Shown one piece after another: positions 51,301 through 63,300 of a stretch of DNA of 64,000 bases. The translations under genes were made by a program, and so were the position numbers. Under the pieces are notes generated by a model. That model made no database searches. It was given only the letters and a program-made list of their open reading frames with translations, and was not told the DNA's origin. Location of the stretch: contig JACSVZ010000002.1 of the NCBI GenBank assembly GCA_014706295.1, forward strand, positions 52,672,432 through 52,736,431, given 5' to 3'. The DNA is from Lycocorax pyrrhopterus obiensis. Its lineage: Eukaryota > Chordata > Aves > Passeriformes > Paradisaeidae. Position 1 is the first letter of the stretch. Each line of letters begins with the position of its first letter.

Positions 51301-54300
51301 GCAGCGTACCTCGGGCTGGCGGAATTTGCAGCGAGGCTTTTATGTCCTCATCTCCATTCTGGTTTATGTTTGGAAATGTAATTGGTCTCCTTCTAGTCTA
51401 GAATCCTAGTGAGATTAATCTCTGCTGCTGTTCCTGAAGGAATATTTCAGTTTAGAAATTAGTGTTAGGTTTGGGGTTTTTTGCTTTTAGAACTGACAGT
51501 AAACTTGGGCATGTCATTTTGAATGCAGCTCGGAAAGCAGTGTTGCTGTAAGGCAAGAAGCATGAGTATAGCAAAATGAGATTAGCAGTAAATCTTTTAG
51601 TGTTGCCTCTCCTTGGAAAGTAATTTCTAGAAGGAGTAGTGAAAAGGAGTTTAGTTTGATTGTTTGTTTATTTTATAACTTTTTTGTTTATAAATATATT
51701 CATGACACCATCTGAGTGGTGCTTTATAGATGTCAAAATGTAATCTGTATTTCACTTTTTACTTTTTACCTTGTCCAGTTGTATGATTTCAACAGTAAAA
51801 CTTAATAGTGGACAGTTTAGAAGAAAATAATTTCATTCTAAACCCAAAGCTTAATTCTGAGAAAGGAAATCTAAAACTGTTTTTTTTGAGTAGCTTTTCC
51901 CTGGTATTAAGCAGGGACAGCATAAACACACAATTGAGGTCAGTGGTTTTGCTATGGCATGATATTAATGCTAACATTTCTCCTGGGAAATAACAGCTGG
52001 CGGAATCTGGGAATTGAATTTGGTCTTAATCCAGGTTGTTGTTGCCCCTGCCCCAATTTAAAATGTGATCATCACCATGGTTTCATCTAATTATCAATTT
52101 AATCCAAAAAGATAGGAAGAGACAGGGAGAGAGTGGCAGGAAAACAGATCTCTGATCCACCTCAGTGCTAATACAGACTGGTATTAGCAGGGAATCTTTC
52201 TGGAGAAAATGAGTTACGATGGCCAGCACAAGGGTTTTCTTGTTTTTTCATTGCAAAAGGCATGCAAAACACTTGTGCATTATAGCAGTGTCCTTTTCAA
52301 AACTGAGGTGCTAAATGTTTGAGACAATGTGTTTTCTTGGGAGAGGGAATGACAAATGGTGGTATTGGGGTTTTTTTGTGCGTTTGGTTTTTTCCCCTCT
52401 TAAACATGTATAATTAAGTGTTCCTCACTTTGGTGGAATTCCCAGAGGCTCCAGGAGGTTTCTCTTTTCGTTGGAGTGGCTCTCCAGGCTTCTCCAACTC
52501 CTACCCTGCATCTGTTTCTGTCTGCACGAAATCCTGACGGTTGTGCTGGTACTGACCTGGCTCTGGCTGAGTTTCCCGTCTCAGGGATGGCAGGCGTGCA
52601 GAGCTCCCATGTGTAAACCTGGCAGCCAGCTGGAGTGGGGGTGATTGAAGGGGAGTGGTGGGGCTTCACCACTTGTTCTGCTTCTGGTTGGATTGATGGC
52701 TTGTACAATGCACAGTCCAGTATGGTCTCTACAGAAGATTCTCTCTCTCCCCACCTTCCTTGTCTGATGCAGGTTGTTGCAGCTCCAAAGGACAGTCATC
52801 AGCACGGATGCCGAGCTTCCAGATGAGCTGCTCTATGGCAGAGCAGGTTACCTGTATGCCTTGCTGTACCTGAATACTGAAATCAGTCCAGACGCTGTCC
52901 CACAGTCTGTTATCAAAGAGGTAAGACACTTTTCTCTCTCCAGCATCACAGCATCAGGGAGATCTGGGATCGCTCTCCTGCATACTTCAAGCAATTAAGA
53001 GAGGGATGCTGGAGAGAAGAGGGACCTAGAGCTGGCAACCCAATCTCGTCTGTCCATCCAGTCTCTTTCCCCCTTTCTGTGCTGCCCAGCTGGGGCTGGG
53101 ACAGGCCAGTGTGGGTGGGTCTGTGTCCAGCCAAGGAAATAGGTCTAATATGTAACTAGTTTTGGAGCAGTTGAGACATTGTTACAAAAAACCTGAAGAC
53201 GGAAGTATGGAAGTATTTAAGTGAAAAGAATGGGAATTAAGTGTGGGGAACATGCATGACTGTTTTGCAGATACCAAAACCAGAGAAGGCAGGGCTGGAA
53301 AAAAGTAATTAGAGATATCGATAGATTAAATTTCTACTCTTAATATTATAAGTGATTTCATAATTAAGGACAAATACCATTTCTATCTCAACACTCAAAT
53401 CCAAATGAATCGAATATTGTCCCATCACTGTATTGTGGCTTACTATTTATTGTGGTTTTAGTCATGCCTCTGAATCAAAGTAAGCAAGACAGGTAGTGCT
53501 TGTGCATTGTGTGATCAGGGTGTGTTCTTTTTCTTAGGTAATAGATGCTATTATTGAGTCGGGGAAAAACTTTTCAAAGGAGGAGCGGAAAACAGACCGT
53601 TGTCCTCTGTTGTACCAGTGGCACAGGAAGCAGTATGTTGGAGCAGCCCATGGAGTGGCTGGGATCTATTACATGCTCATGCAGGTAAGAGCATCTTCTG
53701 TTGGCAGGGGTGAAATAGCAGTGATTTTTTGTTTTGCATCAGAGGATCTTATCTTCAGCTTTCATGCATTGTGCAGTGTTGTGCTGGATCAGGGTCTCAC
53801 AATTTGGAGTTAGACTGCAGCACAGAACTGTGCAGAGGTGCTGCCTAAGGCTTTGATAGCAGTAGAAAACTGTGACTAGGGTATCCTCACATTAGAATGA
53901 ATTAACTCTTGACTTGTGGTTCAGAGCACCAGCTTTTCAGGATCTGATTTCTTGTCCTCAGCAAAGACAGTGAAGTGCTTTTTCTCATATTCATACTTAT
54001 TTCTTCAGGTGCCTGCAGTTAGAACAGCTAAAAATTCACTTACTATCCATCACTCTTCAATTCTTTGCTATTTTTAAATGATTGCACTGCTGATGCCTCC
54101 TGTCCTCCGTGCCCTTCCTCTCTTCTCTAGTGATTTTTTTTTTTTCCCCCACTGTCCTGGTGCTTTTGGAAGACTATCCTTAATCACATATTAGTCTTCA
54201 GTATGCTTTTATTATTTAGATGTTTATCTTCTTCTTTATCTCACCTATTTCTCACTCAAAAGTGTGATGTTCTTTAGTGTATTTATGACTGCTGCTTTCC

Positions 54301-57300
54301 TCTTTCTGTTTTCAATAGTGAGATTCCTCTGTTCTGTAAACCTCCTCTTTCCCACACTTAAATCAATTCCCCCCTGCCCTGAGATTTGCAATACGATTAT
54401 GATGTTTTTCCAAACAGACCTGTATATCTTTTTTCTGTTCTACAGTCTGGAAAAAGAGCCTTAAGGCCATTATAGAAGATAGCCACAGAGCTGCAAACTT
54501 CATTGCACCTGTTTCTGATTTTTGAAGGTGCTGCTGCCAGTCCATGCTTCTTTGTAAATAACAGTTTCCTTACCAGCTCATGCAAAATGAGTTTTCTTCA
54601 GGCAAATGTAAGGACTGTACATCCTCACAGCCTGAAGCTGTGTACAGATGTTCACTGCAGAAGTGACTGAGCTGGTATTTGTTGCCACTGCTCAGTCATT
54701 CCTTGCTTGGAAAAGATGCTGTGTTTCACATTACCTTAGACCCCTTCCACCAGCAGTTCTGGTTGAACTGGCTGACTTTGCTACGGGAGTAGCTACTGCT
54801 TTGCTACCTGGGGGTGTGTCTTAACCTCACTACACCCATTTTCTGCAGTGACCATCCCACTGGGGCCTCAGGCTGCTCTGATTTACCATGCTCTATCTTT
54901 ACCTACTTCTTTCTTCGACAAGGTTGTCCACCCCCTTCTGGTTCCCTCAACTTTCTGGCTTCCATTTTTCTTTCCCTGGCAGTGCTAGATTTTCAGAGAA
55001 ACATCTCGTCTTCTAAAGAAGGCTCTTTTAAAGGCTCTATCCTTCATTTACTATTCAAGGCTGATAGCAGAAATAATTGCACAGTGCTTTTTGGTTTGAG
55101 AAGAAGCTATTCTGTCGACATGTTAAAATCCTAGCTATTTTTCCTTTACGTGTAATTGCTGCTTTTAAGAATTACCAGAAAGCCATTGTTTATGCAGCAT
55201 TAGATTACCATCTTTTCACTGTATGTTAAATATTGTGAGTCATGCAATATTGAGTCATCCACTGCAGAAGAAGATGGCATATCAAAGTCCCATCCTTTCC
55301 CCATCCTTCCCACGCCAAATGGGGTGAATTTTGCTGTATTTTCATCAAAGAATTCAAGTGATGTTTTGTTGAATGGTTATTTGATAATAAAAAAAAGGCG
55401 TTTAACATCACACCTGGATGTGAAGGTTACTGAGGGTAATTTCTGTACAACACCAATATCATAGAATCACAGAATGTGCTGAGTTGGAAGGGACACATCA
55501 AGATCATCGAGTCCAACTCCTGGCCCTGCACAGAACACCCCAAGAATCACGCCATGTGCCCAGAGTGTTGTCCAAACACTTCTTAAACTGGAGGAAGCAT
55601 GTATTGCTGGAGTTATTTACAGGCTACTGGAAGAATAAGAGCTCAGCCATGTTAAATAACTCATCCAGGAGGCAGAGGGGGAATTCTGAAGTGCTAGCTA
55701 GGAAGTGTCTTCTCCAAGATCCTTTCGCTAACTCTGAAGCAAAAGTGTCTGTTTGCATATCTTTGCTCTTGGCCATAAAGTCAGGACACACACCTGTAGG
55801 TTACTCTTTAGCTGTTCGAAGTAGCTGCTGGGAATCTCAGCAGCTTGGGCAAAAAACTCGCTTGTACTCATATCTTCTTGGAACCACAAGGTAAAGAGGT
55901 TTGTAAAGAGCTCTGCTCTTCTTGGATTTACCTCGTAAGGATGGCTGAGCTGGGCTGAGCTTGCCTTGCACCGCTCAAGACTGAAGGCATTTATTGCTGG
56001 TGCCAATCCTCTTTGCCTTCTTCTGCAGGAGTGCAGTGTGAAATCAAGAGCCTCAAACCAAACCTTCCTGCTAAGCCTCCCTACCTCACAGGGAGGGCTC
56101 TGAGTGAGTCTTAGTGAGGGCTCATCAGCTTTGGGATGTTTCTCATGACAGGCTGCTTTGTGTTCAGGTGTACTTCTGATGAGCAGCATGAACGTTTTTG
56201 TTCTGGTCAGAAAAGCGCAGAGCTGGCATCTGCTTGAGGGACCTGGTAGAAGTCTGGCAGAGGTTTCCTGGCTGAGGTGAAATAGAGGCTTCTGGTTTCT
56301 TCAGGTTACTCAAAATATAGCTATTGAAAGTTTTCCTTCATTTGGCTGTCAGACTTTGAATTGAAGGAGTGTGCTCACCTGTTGAATACAAATGTGCTGG
56401 AGCTGGTTGGAAACAGTGAAATTGTATGGCATTGAACCAGTAATAAAGACAAGTTACTTAAAAAAATAAGCTCAGTTATTAGGCTGCTATAGGCTCCAGT
56501 GCCTATGGTTGTTCCCACAGCTTGCAGAAATTCTAGAAGTCATGTAGATTGTGTAAAAATAGAGAGCTCTTCTGTTAAAATGCTGTAAAATGGGCTGGTT
56601 GTGGAGGGAATGCCACCCAAGAGCAACTGCAGACCCAACAGTTACTTGGCTTCTAAACTTTTAGTTACAAGGAGCATGCAAGTTGATGGATGTATTCTCC
56701 ATTTGACAAGGATGTAAATTAAACAAAAATCTAGGAAGAAAATTCCTAAGAGCAATTGAAGGATGAGTTTGTAGTACAAACGTGTTTAGATATCTGGTGA
56801 GGTAGCTACTGCTTCTGAAATTGGAAATGCAGATTTATAGCCCATAGCTTCAGGGAGCTTTGTTTATGATGGAAAACTTTGACCTTCATAAACCTCTACA
56901 AGGTATGCTGCTATATTCACTTCCTTCATTTGTTGGGAAATAGTTATTTTTAAAACAAAATGTGTAACCCAGGATGTCGGAGTGTGTATTATGAGTACCA
57001 TATCTACAAAACTGTCTTTCTCCTGTAAGTGTTCTCCGTATTTTAAGTTACAAAGAGAGGTCTGGGAGTCTTCATACTCTGTTCCCAGTTCTTTCATAGT
57101 CTTTCTGTGTCACCTCCATTAAGACAGGTAACAACTCAGTGCCCCAATTTCTTTGTCTCTGCAATAACTGTAAAAATGCTCTTCGCAAGGGTATAATAAG
57201 CAGGCATTAATTAAATCTGTAGGATGTGATTCACAGTATTTGGATCAAGGGCACGTATGTAGGATACTTGAAAACAGATTGTAGAATTGAGTGTTGATAC

Positions 57301-60300
57301 ATAATGTGTTACTTCTGTTGATGTGTTTAGTGATGTTTATTTTAATGTTTTCTTCAGCCAATTGCAAATGTGGACCAGGAGACTTTGGCAGAGCTGGTGA
57401 AGCCAAGCATTGACTACGTGCGTCATAAAAAATTCCGATCTGGGAATTACCCATCATCGCTGAGCAACGAGACTGACAGACTGGTTCACTGGTGCCATGG
57501 TGCCCCCGGAGTCATCCACATGCTCATGCAAGCTTATAAGGTGAATCATTCTGTGTTCATAGATTTCACAGATTCACAGAGTATTCTGGGTTGGAAGGGA
57601 TCACAAGGATCATCGAATCCAGCCCTTAAGTGAGTGGCCCATGCAGGGATCAAACCCACAACCTTGGTGTAAGCTCTAATATATATATATATAGATAGAT
57701 AGATAGATAGATAGATATGTATATATACCTCTGTCTTTACAGAGAGACTTGTATGCAGGCCTGTTAGATTGCAAGGCTTTAATTTAGTATCTTTCTAGAT
57801 CTAGGCTTTTAAACAAAAACCCCAGGCTAGACACCTAAAAATTTCAGAATACTTACATTGGTATGTTTGTAAAGAGAAAATAAGTGGGTAAAATTGCTTC
57901 TCAGGGCACTAGTAGTTACTAGGTTTTCTTGGGAAAGGGACACATAATTAAACAATTTGGCATCAGAGTCCTGGGTATGAGAACGTTGACCTAAATTCTT
58001 TGAATCTTCATCCCAAGAGTTATAACAATTATGTTGGTTTTCAAAAGTGTGGGTTCATGTGCCTTGCCAAAGAATGTCTTCCATAAATTACTCTTTGTTA
58101 AGATATAACTCAAGAACTTAATGTCAGAGCCAAGATCCCAGGCGCCTTCTAGGGCATAAATAAAATGGCTGAGCTACCACAAGCCTGCTGTTTGCCCTTC
58201 TCCATTCTTAACTAGGTTTGCTACCTGTCTTCTTGTGTGCTTCTGATTTGCATGACATTTGAAAGTATGCCATTTAATTAAATTTATGCAAATCGATTCT
58301 TGCTTTTGACAGCCCTCCTTGACAGATTCTCTGGTTGGCATCTGGGTGGGCTGATGAAAAGCAGGCTTGGTTTATGGAATAATTACTCATGCTGCTACCT
58401 GAAATGTGAACTGTAAATTTCTTACAGCATTGCTGCATGTAGCAGCAGTCGCAGTTGCTTTTTCTTTGGCCTGTGGTAGGAGATTGACTTTAACACTTCT
58501 CCACTCTCTCCTTCTTTGTCAATGTGATGCTTTCCCCAGCACAAAATGTCTTGCAGGGAGTCAGAGGGATAGGACCAAGTTCTGATTAGCAGTCTCCTTT
58601 TTGGCCTCTTTTTGTGTTTAAGGTGATGAAACATGACATTTTTCTATTACTCTTTATATTCTGCTTTTTGAAGCACTGAAAGAAAAAAATTGGAGTGTGT
58701 TTTGCTGGCTATGCTTTCATACCAGGCACAGGGACTTGTGATAACAGACAGCAGTGTTTGTCCTGGAAATCAAGTGCTGTTGCCAGGCCTTAATTCAAAA
58801 TGTTACGGCTAAGTAGCTGGCAAACCCTGATCAGAGAGAGCCACTTCCTTTATCAAGCTTCTGAATTTAAGAGTCTTGCATGTTAGTAGCTTCTATTACT
58901 TTATTAAATAGTTTGACAGGGGATGCCATCTCCAGAGGACTAAGTCTGCAGTAGAGCATCAGGTTTATTTAGTTGGGGTTTTTTTGGTAGGGTTTTTGTT
59001 GTTGTTGTTGTTGGTTTGGGGGTTTGTTTGTTGATCTGTAAAGTGACTTAGGCAAAGGTGAGCAACAAAGTGGCTTTAAAAAGGTGGAATTCTGGTGGTA
59101 GTCAGCTAAATTACTTGCTTTTGTTTGCTTCTTTCTGGACGGTCTCTCTATGTTTAAAGTGCATTTCAGTTGCAATAGACTTTGCAAAATGGTTCCTTTG
59201 CTCAAAGTGGCTACTGCTTCTGAGTATATACTATACTGATACACTAATACAAGTACTCATAAAGGCTCCTGCTTGTACATGTGACAGAGATGTACACGCA
59301 GGAACCCTACATTGCCTTTATGAGTACTTGCATATGAAGAGATATTCCTGTGCATTTTTGGCATGGAATTGAAGGCAGACAGTGAGTAACCAGGAAGAAT
59401 TAGTCATGAAGACCAGGACCTAGCAATTTAGGACTAGATTTGATATCCAGTATTCCGTTTTACATTTCTTGGAGGCAGCATCACATTTCTGTATTTTCAA
59501 ATTCTGGTTTGGGAATAGAAAATGAAGAAAAAAGGACCACAAACCCTTCAAATAGATTGTAGGTTTTAGAACCAAAGACCTTGAACTTGAGTTTTTTCTT
59601 TGGGGTCCTGATTACAGAAACAAAAACCTGAAAAGTTTTTTCTTTTACCATGCAGGGAAAGGAGAAACAACTTAGTAAGAAAAGAAAGACAAGTCTATGA
59701 TTATTAAAATTCAAAATAAATTTTATATGGAAAAACCCCACACAAACAGTAAAACATCTCTCAGGGGCAGCTTCCTTTTGTTTTCATTAGTACTTCAATT
59801 GATGTGTGTTTATTCTCTGTTTTTATTCCACAGACTTTTAAAGAGGATAAATACCTGAAAGATGCTATGGATTGCAGCGATGTCATCTGGCAGAGAGGTT
59901 TACTGAGAAAAGGATATGGGATCTGCCATGGTACTGCTGGCAATGGCTACTCCTTCTTGTCTCTCTATAACCTAACTCAGGACAGAAAGTACCTCTACCG
60001 AGCCTGCAAGGTGAGCTCTGCAGCATCCCAGCAAAATCGCTGTTCCCTTTCACATCCCAGTGCCCGTGCAAGGGTAAACTGGGGTGGGAGTGGACTGATG
60101 TGCACTGGGGCTGACTGGGACATTGGGTGGGATAACAGGGCCCCTCACTTGCTGCACTTTACTCACATTTTGACTGGACGACTTCAACTGTGCACGTGGG
60201 GCAAGCACTGTCTTAATAAGCGGAGTGAAACACACAAATGTTCTGTAAGAGGGGAGGGACTAAATGTATTCAGAAGAAAATAAGAGCCTGAAAATTAGCC

Positions 60301-63300
60301 TGCCTGAACAATAACAGACTGACGTTATGTGGTGCTAATTATTCCACTGAGAGATCCACTGTCCTCCTCAGGTCCTCAGGCAATACTCTTTGTAGTCTTC
60401 TGTAATTATTTGTTTTCAGAGCAGTGCCTGTTTGGGGCTTTTAGAGCTCTGAATTGCAGTTACTAAATTGCTCACTTAAGAGTTTTTTTATTAATACAAA
60501 TTGCAGAGAAAGACACACACAGAAATTTTCCACTGGAATTGTCCATGTTCTGCTATCAGCTCTTGACTGTGCTAGCAGTTACTGAAGGAGGAGGACTTTC
60601 TCTGCCTGTTTCCTTGCCTTGTAAGACTTTGGTTTGGTTTGGTTTGTTGGCTTTTTTTCCAGTTAATTCACTGACATGAGGTTTCATATTGTGTACATAG
60701 CTATTTAGCTGAGGCCTTTTACAAAATACTGCAAATGAAATTTTATGAGTTGCTTCCTAGGTGCTTTTTAGTGAATACTGGCCATACATAAAATTATTGT
60801 ATTCATCTCTGCAGTCAGCCTGTCCTCTGTCAGCAGAGCTTTAAAAAGCTGCTGCTTGTCTCACATTTACCTCATCATGCTGTGAGGACACCTGTAGACA
60901 TACCTGCATCCTAGAGATTGAAATAAAACCCTAGTAGTCCCACAGCAAATGTGTGACTTCGTTATACTGGAGTCACGCACTGCTGATGTGTGAGGCACAG
61001 CACCCTGCACGCATTGCTGGCAGCACAGCTGTCAACTCTCCCTGTCATCCTCCATGCTAGCACACCTTCTGCAGCTCCTGTTGGTGCTGCATTTCTGGCC
61101 CAAGAGAGCCCTAATGTTTGTCCACGCCAAGCTAGAGAAAAGCAAACGTACCTGTCTCAAAGCCAGAAAAAAGAGGAGACTCAGTTATGTACCTGAAATC
61201 CCTTTAAGAAGGCGGCTGTGGGGCAGTGCCCAAAGACTGTTTGCTGAAGGTGCCTGGCATAGTCAGGCAGCGTTTTTGCAGACACTCTGCTGCTTTGCAT
61301 CTCCAGCATTCCCTTGCAGGGGAACTCTTGAAACAGGCAGAGGAATTTGCTTGTCTGGCATTCTTGAAATCTTTTCTTTCTGAGCTAGAGCATGCAGGGA
61401 AGAAAACATGCAGTTATGCTGGTACCTAGAGGCATGTAACTGAGAGAATGAGATGGCTCCCCTCCCAGGGGTGCTTCTTCACAGCAAAAACATCAGGCCC
61501 AAGGGCAGGAGTCTTGCTCGGAATCCCTGGTTACCTCATGGAAGCCATGAAACTGTTTCATAAATGAACCACAAAAACTTGAATAGAGGAGACCCCTGTT
61601 TTGTGCTTCACACCTTCACAGCTTTTCTCTGATTATCAGACAGGCTCCCAGGAGGCTGAGGCACTCCTAGCTGGCCTGTCTGTAAGAGGAGAGAGGGGCT
61701 GTGGCATCCTGGGCTCCAGGCAACAGAGCATTGAGCCCTTTGCTGTTCAGCCTTGTGATTGCCACTGTTGGGGGCAAGTATGCCCAGTCTGTGTGAGAAA
61801 TAATGTCAGATGTCTTCCTAAGATTTTTTCTTCCCCTCCCTCCTCCACCCCGCCTCAGTTAAACAAAGATGCTGTGGCCTACTGGATCTGGGTTGTGCTG
61901 AAACTATGAACTTGCAAACGATTGTTGTGCTTCAGTAGCCTAGGGTGCATTTTAAAAAATTTCTGTTGCAGTTCCCAGGCTGGAAGTAATAATAAAGGCT
62001 AGTATGCAATCAGATGTGGATGTTGCAAGAATTGATTGTAGCTTAGAAACATGCCATAAACATATTTGGTCCTCACATGTAAGATGGGATTACATGGGAG
62101 AATTAAACCATAGTTTGAAGATTTATACCCAGAGGGGGCCCAAAAATGTTTAATCAGTTCTCAATAACAGTGTGAATCACAATGTTTGTGTTTGTGGTTT
62201 TTCCTTGTGTTTCCTGAAGGCACTCACACACATGCACATACCTCTATCAAGAGAAGAGAAATTCATCCCCCACTAAATATTTAAACAGAATGGAGTGGGG
62301 CTGGAAGGAAGAGAGGAGATGCCACCCATATCTTTCTAATGAACAGAGCAATGGCTCTGGGATCAAGGTTATACCCCACAGAGTTCCAACTGCAGTGCTG
62401 GGGCACCCTCTAGTTAGGCTGACATGTTTGCTAGCAGGTTGCCCAAATTGCAGGGAGCAGAGAGAGACCTCTCAGTTGTTTGCTTTGCAGGAGTCCATGC
62501 ACTGTGTTTTGAACAAGCAATGGTTTGCATCCCAGCACAGAAATGCCAGGGGAACTTGTGCCCCCTCTTCTGCTTTGGAGAGCCATACAGGAGAAGTAGC
62601 TGGTTGTTAATGAATTGATCCGGGTGTGGTTCATAAGTCACGTGTGTCCAATGTAGCTACTGCAGCAGTGTTGGTCAAACGTGAGAAAGACACTGTTAAC
62701 TCTTTTTAATGGTAACCCATCTTCTGCAACCAAATATTGATGACCATAATTGTCTAGCTGTATTTATAATGCTTTTTCATAAGGCTTGGGGAGAGCAAAT
62801 AAAACTAATTAATGGCAGCTGAAGATTTAATCTCTAAATTGGTGCACAGAAATGAAAGAAAACCAAAATGCAATTAGGAGCTGTAAGTCCTGAGTTTGTG
62901 GATGAATTAAGCACCAAGAGAGATAAGAAACTCATACAATATTAGTAAAATTTTGACTTGAGTGTATCTGTTCTTACAGCATTTTTCATTGGTATGTAGC
63001 AGGGTTGATTTACAAAAAGCAGATGTCTACCCCACTTACTACATTGTTATGAAACTGAAACTCACACTATGCAAATACATATTTTAAAACCTGATTGTGG
63101 CCTTGTCATGGCTGAAGGAGGACAAATTGATCTCAGTGATTTATGTGTTGTGTGTCTGCTTACACTGCTTAACATTTTGTACCTATTAATGATATTCAGA
63201 TACTCAAGCTTGCATTTAACAGTCTTGAATAAAAATATATTTTTTAATGTGTTCCCCAGTTTGCTGAATGGTGTTTGGAGTATGGTGCACATGGATGTCG

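Larger units (their letters stand above)
57541..59833 (+). other. LANCL2: LANCL2 intron 6 (2.3 kb)
   Basis: From 5' to 3' it holds a SINE almost touching the exon 6 donor, an AT/GATA microsatellite, a (GTT)n run at 58998-59013 and the long hairpin at 59250-59330. No gene is supported. Confidence 0.75.
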
